Part shown: positions 41,077 to 49,648 of the stretch, piece by piece
How the letters are laid out: each line of letters opens with the position of its first letter
How positions within the stretch are numbered: the first letter of the stretch is position 1
DNA from: Aquimarina amphilecti
GTDB taxonomy: Bacteria > Bacteroidota > Bacteroidia > Flavobacteriales > Flavobacteriaceae
Reading direction: 5' to 3'
NCBI RefSeq assembly: GCF_900109375.1
Contig: NZ_FOAB01000001.1
Coordinates: 868,001 to 932,000, forward strand
DNA length: 64,000 nt
Program-made: the position numbers and the translations under genes
The notes under the pieces: model-generated
Seen by the model: the letters and a program-made list of their open reading frames with translations, nothing else
The model's database searches: none
What the model was told of the DNA's origin: nothing

Positions 41077-43491
41077 ATGCAGCCTGAAACAACTATTACA
41101 CCTAATATTTCCTTCGAAGAATATAGAAATCAAATACTTAGAGATTATAAAATCGCTTTAACAAGTAGAGAGTGTAGTTTATTGGGCCGACGAGAAGTAC
41201 TTACCGGAAAATCTAAATTCGGAATTTTTGGAGGAGGTAAAGAATTACCGCAATTAGCAATGGCTAGAGTATTTCGTGATGGTGATTTTAGATCGGGATA
41301 TTACCGAGATCAAACTTTTATGATGGCCATTGATCAATATAATGTAGAACAATTTTTTGCAGGATTGTATGCACATACAGATATTGAAAAAGAGCCTTTT
41401 GCTGCTGGAAGACAGATGGGTGGACACTTTGCTACTCATAGTCTTAATGAAGACGGATCTTGGAAAAACCTAACAAAGCAAAAGAACTCAAGCTCGGATA
41501 TCTCTCCTACTGCTGGCCAAATGCCTAGACTATTAGGTTTAGCCCAAGCTTCTAAAGTATATCGTAATGAAAAAAGTGTCTCTGAGCACGCAAATTTCTC
41601 TATAAATGGAAATGAAGTTGCTTGGGGAACAATCGGTAATGCCAGTACTAGTGAAGGTCTTTTTTGGGAAACCGTAAATGCAGGAGGTGTTTTGCAGGTT
41701 CCTATGGTTATTAGTATATGGGATGATGAGTATGGTATTTCGGTTCACGCTAAACACCAGACCACAAAAGAAAATATTTCACTTGTATTAGAAGGTTTTA
41801 GACGTGATGAAAAACACGATGGTTATGAAATTATTGTAGTTAATGGTTGGGATTATCCAGCGTTAGTAGAAGCATATGAGACTGCAGAAGATCTAGCTAG
41901 AGAACAACATATTCCTGTGATCGTACATGTAAAAGAACTTACGCAACCTCAAGGTCACTCTACCTCTGGATCTCATGAGAGATATAAAAGTGAAGAACGT
42001 TTGAACTGGGAACGCGAACATGATTGTAATAAAAAATTCAAAGAATGGATTATCGATCATAATGTAGCAACAGCTGAGGAACTACTTGAACTAGAAAAAG
42101 CCTGTAAGAAAACTGTACGACAAGGAAAAAATAGTGCTTGGAATGCTTATATATCAGAGATCAAAGAAGAACAAAAACAAGCATTAATTAGATTAGAAGC
42201 TGTAGAAAGTAAAAGTGCAAATAAAAACTTTATTTCTCCTCTCGTAAAAACATTAGCTGATAAAGACGAACCAATTCGAAAAGATATTTTAGAAGCAACT
42301 AGAAGAACTTTAAGGTATCTTATTAAAGAAGATTTTCCAGAAAAAGCAGCTCTTCAAAATTGGATTAACAACTATATCGCGGAAATTCAACCAAAATACA
42401 GTGACCATTTATATAATGATTTCGATAGCAATGCTACTAAAATAGAAGAAGTAAAACCTCAATATGATGATAATGCTGAAACAGTAGATGCTAGAGTTAT
42501 ATTAAGAGATAATTTTGATCAAATATTTAATAGAGTCCCAGAATCTTTAATTTTTGGAGAAGATAGCGGTAAAATTGGAGATGTAAACCAAGGTCTGGAA
42601 GGATTACAACAGAAATATGGTGAAATAAGAGTTTCTGATGCTGGAATTAGAGAAGCTACTATAATCGGACAAGGAATTGGTATGGCTATGAGAGGCCTAA
42701 GACCTATTGCAGAGATACAGTATTTAGATTACATACTTTATTGTATCCAAGGATTAAGTGATGATCTTGCTACTTTAAGATACAGAACTTTTGCCAAGCA
42801 AAAAGCTCCATTAATTGTTAGAACAAGAGGACACCGTTTAGAGGGTATCTGGCACTCAGGATCTCAGATGGGTGGACTGATTCATTTACTTAGAGGTATA
42901 CACATCCTTGTTCCTAGAAATATGACAAAAGCTGCAGGATTTTACAACACGCTTTTAGATAGTGATGAACCTGCTGTAGTTGTAGAATGCCTTAATGGAT
43001 ATCGTCTAAAAGAAAAAATGCCATCTAACTTATCTGAAATAAGAACTCCGTTAGGTGTTGTAGAAACTGTAAAAGAAGGTAGTGATATTACATTAATTTC
43101 TTATGGTTCTACACTAAGGTTAGTTGAACAAGCTGCTAAGGAACTATTAGCTGTAGGGATAAACGCTGAAGTAATTGATGTACAGTCTCTTTTACCATTC
43201 GATCTAACTCACGATATTGTAAAAAGTATTGCAAAGACAAATCGAGTTTTAATTATAGACGAGGACGTTCCTGGAGGTGCTACTGGATACATACTTCATA
43301 AACTTATTGACGAACAAAATATTTACCAATACCTAGATAGTGAACCACAAACACTAAGTGCTCGACCACATCGTCCAGCATTTGGAACGGATGGAGATTA
43401 TTTTAGTAAACCATCTACGGAAGATATTTTTGAAAAGGTTTACGAAATAATGAATGAAGTAAATCCTTCTAATTTTCCTCAGCTAAGATAA
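41077..43491 (+). CDS. Fused alpha/beta E1 subunit, 2-oxo acid dehydrogenase
   Basis: An 804-residue fusion of both E1 chains. The alpha part (about 20-330) has the TPP segment GNASTSEGLFWETVNAGG followed by IWDDEYGISV, and YRDQTFMMA. The beta part (about 465-804) has FGEDSGKIGDVNQGLEGLQ, PIAEIQYLDYI and the beta-strand series to VPGGATGYIL. It is a TPP-dependent decarboxylase that passes an acyl group to the lipoyl E2. Family members of this fused form act on branched-chain 2-oxo acids (from Val/Leu/Ile), so branched-chain fatty acid precursor supply is likely; pyruvate cannot be ruled out. E2/E3 are not in the window. The start is chosen from the promoter position. Confidence 0.93.
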   Translation: MQPETTITPNISFEEYRNQILRDYKIALTSRECSLLGRREVLTGKSKFGIFGGGKELPQLAMARVFRDGDFRSGYYRDQTFMMAIDQYNVEQFFAGLYAHTDIEKEPFAAGRQMGGHFATHSLNEDGSWKNLTKQKNSSSDISPTAGQMPRLLGLAQASKVYRNEKSVSEHANFSINGNEVAWGTIGNASTSEGLFWETVNAGGVLQVPMVISIWDDEYGISVHAKHQTTKENISLVLEGFRRDEKHDGYEIIVVNGWDYPALVEAYETAEDLAREQHIPVIVHVKELTQPQGHSTSGSHERYKSEERLNWEREHDCNKKFKEWIIDHNVATAEELLELEKACKKTVRQGKNSAWNAYISEIKEEQKQALIRLEAVESKSANKNFISPLVKTLADKDEPIRKDILEATRRTLRYLIKEDFPEKAALQNWINNYIAEIQPKYSDHLYNDFDSNATKIEEVKPQYDDNAETVDARVILRDNFDQIFNRVPESLIFGEDSGKIGDVNQGLEGLQQKYGEIRVSDAGIREATIIGQGIGMAMRGLRPIAEIQYLDYILYCIQGLSDDLATLRYRTFAKQKAPLIVRTRGHRLEGIWHSGSQMGGLIHLLRGIHILVPRNMTKAAGFYNTLLDSDEPAVVVECLNGYRLKEKMPSNLSEIRTPLGVVETVKEGSDITLISYGSTLRLVEQAAKELLAVGINAEVIDVQSLLPFDLTHDIVKSIAKTNRVLIIDEDVPGGATGYILHKLIDEQNIYQYLDSEPQTLSARPHRPAFGTDGDYFSKPSTEDIFEKVYEIMNEVNPSNFPQLR

Positions 43492-43495
43492 TAAG

Positions 43496-44113
43496 TTAGA
43501 AAGGGTTTTCTATTTTAATTCGTTTACCTTCTTTATAAGAAATAACAAAAATATTTTTGTCAACGACACCAGATTTAAGCAAAGTTTTTCTAAATTCTTG
43601 TGCCTCCACTAGAGTTTCAAAAATCCCTAAGCTTAATTTATAATAAGAAGTGTCGCTGTAGACAAGAGAATTTGTGAACTTTTCTGAGATTAAAGAAACT
43701 TTTTCATCAGTAAATGATTGAATTTGAACAGAATACACAGTGTCTTTATTTATCAAACTCCTATAAACATAAAGATCTTTTAAATCTTTTAAATCAGATT
43801 GATCATTTTTTAGCTGATTTAATTGATTCTTTAACCCATTAATCTCTGACTGGAAAGAGGTAAATTCTTTGTTTTCCATTACCACCTTATTACCAGAATC
43901 CTTATCAACCCAAAACACTAAGTATATAATCAATGCTATTGTAAGTATTAACAACAAAGAACATAGCATTTTGAGCATCATTTTTGATGCTCTATTCCTT
44001 TTAAGTTCAACAGATTTATCATTAAGAAGGTCCTCTAGTTTTCGCTGTTCTACTTCAGCTTTTTCAATCTGATAATGCAGTGATAAAAGATCTTCATTTT
44101 TAATATCTGGCAT
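43496..44113 (-). CDS. Coiled-coil/TM protein with SPOR-like tail
   Basis: A 205-residue protein. Residues 8-45 form a charged coiled coil (LHYQIEKAEVEQRKLEDLL), then one TM helix (about 49-69, LLLILTIALIIYLVFW), a second coiled-coil part (FQSEINGLKNQLNQLKND), and a C-terminal domain (about 125-195: YSVQIQSFTDEKVSLISEKF, YYKLSLGIFETLVEAQEFRK) like a SPOR peptidoglycan-binding fold. The N-terminus is homologous to that of the next protein upstream (44145). The TM orients the tail to the periplasm. A role at the cell wall or division site is possible. Confidence 0.72.
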   Translation of the reverse strand: MPDIKNEDLLSLHYQIEKAEVEQRKLEDLLNDKSVELKRNRASKMMLKMLCSLLLILTIALIIYLVFWVDKDSGNKVVMENKEFTSFQSEINGLKNQLNQLKNDQSDLKDLKDLYVYRSLINKDTVYSVQIQSFTDEKVSLISEKFTNSLVYSDTSYYKLSLGIFETLVEAQEFRKTLLKSGVVDKNIFVISYKEGKRIKIENPF

Positions 44114-44144
44114 TTTTCGGGAGGTTTAATGATACTTTATAGGC

Positions 44145-44948
44145 TTATGGTAATTTTTGTTTGGTTATTTTATATACAATCCCATCATTCATCTCTAACA
44201 CCATAATGGGATCATTCGAAATTATTTTTTGAAATGCTTTTAAAGGAAATCCTTTTGAAATTTGATTTAAATTCTGAATTCGTACTTTATCATTTAGTTC
44301 TAACCTTCTAAGCTTTGTGTTTGTATTAGAGACATAGTAATTATCGTATAAAAAATATAATGTATCTCCATTTTTATCAATATCATATTCAGCGTCATTA
44401 TTTTCTTTAGCTTTTTTTACTGCTTTTCTACCTTTATAATACTCAATAAAATCTGCTTCTATAAAAATAACACCATTCGTTCGAAATACATTCTTCACGT
44501 AACAATGTTGTTTTTGAAATTTTAATTTCTTTATATCATCCGCACTTTTACCTTTACTACTATCTGTAATGACAGTATCCATAGAAACCTCAGGAATATC
44601 ATCAGTACGCAAACTTAACTTTTCCTTATAATCAGATATATCAGTCTTAAGCTTCATTAATTCTTCTTGCAAAGAATCATTCATTTTCTTTACCTCATCT
44701 ATATTCTCCGTAGCATCCAGCGATTGATCAGGACTCGGATTAAAGCCATCTTCATTTAGATAATACATAGCAAAGGACATTCCTATTACTACTAAAAAAA
44801 ACAAAATCATAAAAATGATGCTATTTCTTTTACTTCTCTTCAATTCTTTGGATATAGAAACAAGACGATCTTCGAGTTTCTGTTGTTTCATACCGGATTT
44901 TTCAATCCTATACTGTACAGATAATAATTCGTCTTCCTTATTTTTCAT
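44145..44948 (-). CDS. Coiled-coil/TM protein, paralogue with different tail
   Basis: A 267-residue protein. The N-terminal part (LLSVQYRIEKSGMKQQKLED) is a clear paralogue of the 43496 protein (LLSLHYQIEKAEVEQRKLED), followed by a TM helix (about 44-63), a coiled coil (DEVKKMNDSLQEELMKLKTD) and an unrelated C-terminal domain (about 140-267) of beta strands (NVFRTNGVIFIEADFIEYYKG, LYFLYDNYYVSNTN, MVLEMNDGIVYKIT). The two are adjacent, same strand, 31 bp apart, so a shared transcript and hetero-complex through the coiled coils are plausible. Function unknown. Confidence 0.7.
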   Translation of the reverse strand: MKNKEDELLSVQYRIEKSGMKQQKLEDRLVSISKELKRSKRNSIIFMILFFLVVIGMSFAMYYLNEDGFNPSPDQSLDATENIDEVKKMNDSLQEELMKLKTDISDYKEKLSLRTDDIPEVSMDTVITDSSKGKSADDIKKLKFQKQHCYVKNVFRTNGVIFIEADFIEYYKGRKAVKKAKENNDAEYDIDKNGDTLYFLYDNYYVSNTNTKLRRLELNDKVRIQNLNQISKGFPLKAFQKIISNDPIMVLEMNDGIVYKITKQKLP

Positions 44949-44981
44949 TTTGCATTCTAAATTTCTGTATGATCATTTACA

Positions 44982-45824
44982 TTATGGTATCCACTTAATA
45001 TCCTTAAAATCGGGCTTCCTTTTTTCCAAAAATGCATTTCTTCCTTCTTTGGCTTCCTCTGTCATATAAGCTAATCGAGTTGCTTCTCCAGCAAATACTT
45101 GTTGCCCAACCATACCATCATCAGTAAGGTTCATAGCAAACTTAAGCATCTTTATTGAAGTTGGTGATTTTTCTAGAATCTCCTGAGCCCATTGATAAGC
45201 GGTTCCTTCTAATTCTTCGTGAGGTATTACAGCATTTACCATACCCATTTCATATGCCTCTTGAGCTGAATAATTCCTTCCTAAAAAGAAAATTTCACGT
45301 GCTTTCTTTTGCCCTACCATTTTTGCTAAGTAAGCAGAACCATACCCTCCATCGAAGCTAGTAACATCGGCATCAGTTTGTTTAAAAATTGCATGTTCTT
45401 TACTTGCCAAGGTTAGATCACATACAACATGTAAACTGTGTCCTCCTCCAACTGCCCATCCAGGAACAACTGCAATCACTACTTTGGGCATAAATCTAAT
45501 CAACCGCTGCACTTCTAATATATTCAATCTATGCATTCCATCCTGGCCCACATAGCCTTGATGCCCTCTAGCTTTTTGATCACCACCACTACAAAAACTA
45601 TATACACCATCTTTAGTAGATGGTCCTTCTGCAGAAAGTAATACAACCCCTATAGAGGTGTCTTCCTGAGCATCATAAAAAGCATCATACAACTCACTTG
45701 TAGTATTAGGTCTAAAAGCATTACGGACATTAGGCCTATTAAATGCTATCCTAGCAACTCCATTTGACTTTTTGTAGGTTATATCTTGATATTCTTTTAC
45801 AGTTTTCCAGTTTATCGAACTCAT
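44982..45824 (-). CDS. menB: 1,4-Dihydroxy-2-naphthoyl-CoA synthase
   Basis: A 280-residue crotonase-fold enzyme. The MenB features are GVARIAFNRPNVRNAFRPNT, FCSGGDQKARG with the oxyanion loop, the long disordered insert (VGQDGMHRLNILEVQRLIR), GWAVGGGHSLHVVCDLTLAS, and DVTSFDGGYGSAYLA, with the catalytic Asp and the end FKDIKWIP. It closes the second ring of menaquinone from O-succinylbenzoyl-CoA. It is separated from the menD/menF cluster. A 16-bp palindrome lies in its promoter spacer (45853-45868). Confidence 0.96.
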   Translation of the reverse strand: MSSINWKTVKEYQDITYKKSNGVARIAFNRPNVRNAFRPNTTSELYDAFYDAQEDTSIGVVLLSAEGPSTKDGVYSFCSGGDQKARGHQGYVGQDGMHRLNILEVQRLIRFMPKVVIAVVPGWAVGGGHSLHVVCDLTLASKEHAIFKQTDADVTSFDGGYGSAYLAKMVGQKKAREIFFLGRNYSAQEAYEMGMVNAVIPHEELEGTAYQWAQEILEKSPTSIKMLKFAMNLTDDGMVGQQVFAGEATRLAYMTEEAKEGRNAFLEKRKPDFKDIKWIP

Positions 45825-45844
45825 TTTATATTTTTTAATGCTAT

Positions 45845-45868
45845 CAAAAATAATACAATATATTGTAT
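45845..45868 (-). promoter_or_regulatory. menB promoter with 16-bp palindrome
   Basis: On the minus strand TATTTTTG (plus 45845-45852) is a -7 element about 20 bp before the menB ATG. Directly upstream in the spacer is a perfect palindrome, ATACAATATATTGTAT (45853-45868). A regulator bound there would block the promoter. Confidence 0.5.
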
Positions 45869-45994
45869 CCTGCTACATCATTATAGTAGTTAAATGAAGT
45901 TAAAAAAGTAATATTTTTACATCTTTCGTATAAATTAACAGGACTTTTGCACGATTTTTGATATTTTAGACAAAACAGATAATTAAAAATTACC

Positions 45995-46477
45995 ATGAAG
46001 ATTCTCTTTGGATTCCTATTAAGTTGCATAAGCTTAATCTCTTATGGACAAGAAAAACCTGTGCTAACTATAGACTGGGAAACATGGAACACACTAGTAG
46101 CGGAAAATAATACTCAATATGATATAGCTCATAAAGAAATCATTCCTTCTTTATCACATGTCAGAGAAATAATTTCTACTGGTAATTATGTACTAATGGA
46201 AATAAATTTAGCCGTTGATTTACGCAAACAACATCTTAGTAACGAAACTCCTATCCTTCTTCTTCCTGAAAACAAGTTCATACAATCTGATTACGCTTTC
46301 AATCTTCCGGGAACTACAAATCAGAATCAAAACAATCTTAGATTTACGATAACAGGAAATGGCGGATACAACACAAACAATAGTGGTAAAGGAAATATTC
46401 GAAACAATGCATACAGAGATGCAAGTACTTATACAGGAATATATTGTCCAGCAACTGGCGTGCCCCTAACTTATTAA
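45995..46477 (+). CDS. Small secreted protein of unknown function
   Basis: A 160-residue protein with a clear signal peptide (LLSCISLISYGQ, cleavage near 19). The mature part begins PVLTIDWETWNTLVAENNTQYD and ends with a Gly/Asn/Tyr-rich segment (TGNGGYNTNNSGKGNIRNNA, then a tail ending CPATGVPLTY) that resembles a low-complexity surface or amyloid-like tail. No family was recognised. It is divergent from menB and its stop is 3 bp from the converging CvfB-like stop. Confidence 0.65.
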   Translation: MKILFGFLLSCISLISYGQEKPVLTIDWETWNTLVAENNTQYDIAHKEIIPSLSHVREIISTGNYVLMEINLAVDLRKQHLSNETPILLLPENKFIQSDYAFNLPGTTNQNQNNLRFTITGNGGYNTNNSGKGNIRNNAYRDASTYTGIYCPATGVPLTY

Positions 46478-46480
46478 AAA

Positions 46481-47314
46481 TTAATCCACTAAACGAATAC
46501 CATCTTTTTCTATTACAATCTTTTTAGCTTTATACAAAGACCCAATAGCCTTTTTAAAACTTTTCTTACTTAGCTGAAAAACATCCTTAATATCTTTTGG
46601 ATCAGATTTATCATTTAGATCAATAAACCCACCGTTCAATTTTAATTCATCTAGTATTTGTTGAGCATTAGGCTCAATTGCGCGATATCCATGTCGCTGC
46701 AATGTAAGATCGATCTTTCCATCAGGACGAACTTTTTTAATGTATCCTTTTAATTGATCTCCAGGTGTAATTTTTTGAAAAATTTCATCCTCATATACTA
46801 ATCCAAGGTGTTTTTGATTTACAATCATATTCCATCCATAAGGAGAAGGATGAGATGCTATCAAATCGACTTCATCATAAGACGATAACAAAACTAATGA
46901 ATTATCCAAAAACGCATTTGTCTTACTGGAGCCCACTAACCTATTAGTCTCCTCATCTAAATATACATAAACAAGATACCAACTACCTACTCGCATTTTT
47001 GAAGCCTGTTCTCTAAAAGGTATAAACAACTCCTTTTCTAAACCCCAATCCATAAATGCTCCGATATCTGAAACTGTAGTACATTTTAAATATGCAAACG
47101 AATTCACCTTAGCATAAGGCTCTAAAGTCGTAGCTACGATTCGTTCATCGTGATCTAAGTACAAAAATACCTTGATCTCGTCTCTAATCATAAACTGATT
47201 TGGAACATATTTATTAGGCAATAACACTTCATTCCCATCATCATCACTAAGATAAACACCTTGATCTCTTTCTCTTACAAATTCAAGTGTGTTATATTCA
47301 CCAAGCTTAAGCAT
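46481..47314 (-). CDS. CvfB-like S1 RNA-binding protein
   Basis: A 277-residue protein with the CvfB layout: an N-terminal S1-like barrel (LEFVRERDQGVYLSDDDGNEVLLPNKYV), a second with SDIGAFMDWGLEKELFIPF, a third (IVNQKHLGLVYEDE...ITPGDQLKGYIKKVRPDGKIDLTLQ), and a C-terminal winged helix (about 215-277) ending KKIVIEKDGIRLVD. CvfB proteins bind RNA and affect virulence and toxin genes in Firmicutes; the role in Bacteroidota is not known to me. Single gene, no clear promoter; the terminator upstream belongs to DUF2853. Confidence 0.85.
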   Translation of the reverse strand: MLKLGEYNTLEFVRERDQGVYLSDDDGNEVLLPNKYVPNQFMIRDEIKVFLYLDHDERIVATTLEPYAKVNSFAYLKCTTVSDIGAFMDWGLEKELFIPFREQASKMRVGSWYLVYVYLDEETNRLVGSSKTNAFLDNSLVLLSSYDEVDLIASHPSPYGWNMIVNQKHLGLVYEDEIFQKITPGDQLKGYIKKVRPDGKIDLTLQRHGYRAIEPNAQQILDELKLNGGFIDLNDKSDPKDIKDVFQLSKKSFKKAIGSLYKAKKIVIEKDGIRLVD

Positions 47315-47371
47315 CGTTTTATATTTTTGCGCAAAGATAATTGTTTAATCTTCCTCTATACCATATTAAAA

Positions 47372-47402
47372 CAAAAAAGGTGCCCACCTAAGAACACCTT
47401 TC
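47372..47402 (-). terminator. Terminator of the DUF2853 gene
   Basis: AAAGGTG and CACCTTT form a stem with a T-run (TTTTTT) on the minus strand. It lies just after the DUF2853 stop. Confidence 0.75.
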
Positions 47403-47424
47403 ATATTTTTCAATACCTGTTATT

Positions 47425-47766
47425 TTATTTATATACAGATTCCTTTTTGAAATGCTTAGCTAATAAATAATAAACTACTGCTCTATATTTATTTCTATTA
47501 GACTTACCATAGGCATCCATAACAGAAGCAATTGCCTCATCTAACTTTGGTCCATCAGAAAGACCTAATTTTTTAATTAAAAAATTCTTCTTTACTGTTT
47601 CCAATTCTGATGAATCACTTCCCGATACAGTAGCAGCATCTTTATTATAAATAGAAGGTCCACAACCAATAGTAACCTTAGTTAAAAAGTCCATATCTGG
47701 AGTTTGACCTATTTTATCTTTAATATCCGCAGCGTACTTAGTAATTAATTCGTCTCTTTTACTCAT
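47425..47766 (-). CDS. DUF2853 family protein
   Basis: A 113-residue cytoplasmic helical protein with the DUF2853 pattern: MSKRDELITKYAADIKDK, then FLTKVTIGCGPSIYNKDAAT, FLIKKLGLSDGP and a C-terminal helix (KYRAVVYYLLAKHFKKE). Function unknown; the fold is a small all-helical unit. A TATATTTG -7 element (47811-47818) and a 27-bp palindrome just upstream suggest it is specifically regulated. Confidence 0.86.
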   Translation of the reverse strand: MSKRDELITKYAADIKDKIGQTPDMDFLTKVTIGCGPSIYNKDAATVSGSDSSELETVKKNFLIKKLGLSDGPKLDEAIASVMDAYGKSNRNKYRAVVYYLLAKHFKKESVYK

Positions 47767-47810
47767 AAGGTGATAATGTTTTAGGTTTTAGTTAATTTAT
47801 TATGTTATCT

Positions 47811-47850
47811 CAAATATAACTTATTTATAAATGAATTATTCATTTATAAA
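47811..47850 (-). promoter_or_regulatory. DUF2853 promoter with 27-bp palindrome
   Basis: On the minus strand TATATTTG (plus 47811-47818) is a -7 element 45-52 bp before the ATG at 47766. Upstream, 47824-47850 is a perfect 27-bp palindrome with 13-bp arms (TTTATAAATGAAT) around one base. It covers the spacer and -33 zone, so it is an operator candidate. It could also act as a hairpin after menD, though it has no T-run. Confidence 0.5.
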
Positions 47851-47869
47851 TTATAATAAACTTGTTTTT

Positions 47870-49594
47870 TTAGACAAAATGCTTAAAATAATCGATTAAA
47901 ACACTATCATTCTTTTTTCTAGGAGTAAAAATCTCTAATAACTGAGGTGAATCGTTATTCTCATATATTTTCTTTATGGCTTTTTCTAATCCGATTTTAT
48001 CATTGGCAGTAGTATATCCAATATTAAACATAGAAGACAATTCTTTAGCAGTTAAACTATGTTTTGTTTCAAAATAAGTGCTAAAGTTATGACTCTCAGA
48101 CTTACCTGGTAAAATTCTAAAAATACCCCCTCCACTATTATTAATCAAAATAATTTTAAAGTTGGAAGGAATAGAATTATTCCATAATCCATTACTATCA
48201 TAAAAGAAACTTAAATCACCTGTTATCAATGTAGTGGAAACTCCTGAAGCAACAGCTGCACCAATTGCAGTAGAAGTGCTTCCATCTATACCACTTGTAC
48301 CTCTATTACAATATACTTTAAACGAAGGGTTCAACGAAAATAATTGCGCATACCTAACAGTAGAGCTATTACTTAATTGAATCATCTGATCATTAGGAAT
48401 AAGATCAAACATCATTTCAAATACTTTAAGATCCGAAAAATCAACTTTTTCTAAATACGCTATATGCCTTACTCTTCTTTGGTTTCTTCTTTCTATCCAA
48501 TAAGACTTATACTCATTATCAAAAACTTTAATCTCAGGCAAAAAACTAGATAAAAAAGCATTGGGATGCATCTTTACATGCTCTGTAAGGCAAAAATATG
48601 TATCATAAGCTTTCTTCTCATCAATGTGCCAATGAACTTTAGGCTGGTAATTACGTAAAAAAGCTTTAATTCTTTTCGAAACCACCATACCTCCAAAAGT
48701 TAACAAAATCTCTGGTTGTAGCGCTTCAAAATCTTCCTCACTTAACGAAGTAATTAATTGATCAATACAATTTACATGTGTTTCATGATGAATATTCGAG
48801 GTAGTTTCTGTAAAAACTAAAACAGAAGGATCATTAGCAAAATAATCGATCAACCTTTTTTCTATACTATTAGGAGGATTCACACCAATCAATATTAATT
48901 TACGTTTTGATGCATTCCACTGCTCAATCATATTAGATCGTAAAGTTTCAGAAATACGATGTTCTATATGTTCTACTGGAATATTTTTAGGTAAAATCGT
49001 TGGTTCCGTTATAGTATCATACAAAGGCTCATAAAAAGGAACATTAATATGAACTGGACCTTTATTTTCTATAGCAGTATTAAGAGCAATATTGATCTCT
49101 CTTTCATTATGTTTTTGTGCTTCGTGTTGTTTTTGCTTTATCTTAACATCATCAACTACAATCTCAGGGACAATTTCCGAATACAAATTAGCTGAATACA
49201 AAATATGATTTTCAAACACATTCTTCTGTCGTATAGTTTGACCGTCCCCTATATCAATTCGTTCGATAGGACGATCAGCACTTAATACTACCAATGGTAC
49301 ATCACTATAAAAAGCTTCTGAAATGGCAGGGTAATAATTAAGTAATGCACTTCCTGAGGTACAAACTAAAGCTACTGGTTTATTAATTTGCTGAGCAATA
49401 CCTAAAGCAAAAAAAGCTGCACACCGTTCATCGACAATGCTATAACAATTCACACTTGGGTTCTCGGTAAAACCAATTGTCAATGGAGCATTTCTGGATC
49501 CTGGAGAAATAACAACATGATAAATTCCTTTTGCTTCACATAAAGCAACTATAGTCTGCGATAAAGGAATTTTAGAATATAAACGTTTCTTCAT
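47870..49594 (-). CDS. menD: 2-Succinyl-5-enolpyruvyl-6-hydroxy-3-cyclohexene-1-carboxylate synthase
   Basis: A 574-residue TPP enzyme with three domains. The N-terminal PYR domain has HVVISPGSRNAPLTIGF and ALGIAQQINKPVALVCTSGSA. The C-terminal PP domain has NRGTSGIDGSTSTAIGAAVA, GDLSFFYDSNGLWNN and INNSGGGIFRILPG, which hold the TPP/Mg2+ motif GDLxF..N. It joins isochorismate and 2-oxoglutarate in menaquinone synthesis. It follows menF by about 54 bp in the same orientation. Confidence 0.96.
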   Translation of the reverse strand: MKKRLYSKIPLSQTIVALCEAKGIYHVVISPGSRNAPLTIGFTENPSVNCYSIVDERCAAFFALGIAQQINKPVALVCTSGSALLNYYPAISEAFYSDVPLVVLSADRPIERIDIGDGQTIRQKNVFENHILYSANLYSEIVPEIVVDDVKIKQKQHEAQKHNEREINIALNTAIENKGPVHINVPFYEPLYDTITEPTILPKNIPVEHIEHRISETLRSNMIEQWNASKRKLILIGVNPPNSIEKRLIDYFANDPSVLVFTETTSNIHHETHVNCIDQLITSLSEEDFEALQPEILLTFGGMVVSKRIKAFLRNYQPKVHWHIDEKKAYDTYFCLTEHVKMHPNAFLSSFLPEIKVFDNEYKSYWIERRNQRRVRHIAYLEKVDFSDLKVFEMMFDLIPNDQMIQLSNSSTVRYAQLFSLNPSFKVYCNRGTSGIDGSTSTAIGAAVASGVSTTLITGDLSFFYDSNGLWNNSIPSNFKIILINNSGGGIFRILPGKSESHNFSTYFETKHSLTAKELSSMFNIGYTTANDKIGLEKAIKKIYENNDSPQLLEIFTPRKKNDSVLIDYFKHFV

Positions 49595-49648
49595 TCGAGT
49601 CGCTAAATTACAATATAGCGGTAAGTAAAGCCAGTGTTTTGAAGTATT

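Noticed and set aside
45844..46029. 61-residue minus-strand ORF between menB and the secreted protein
   Set aside because: It covers the menB promoter and palindrome and the signal peptide of the next gene in antisense. It is not compatible with those features.
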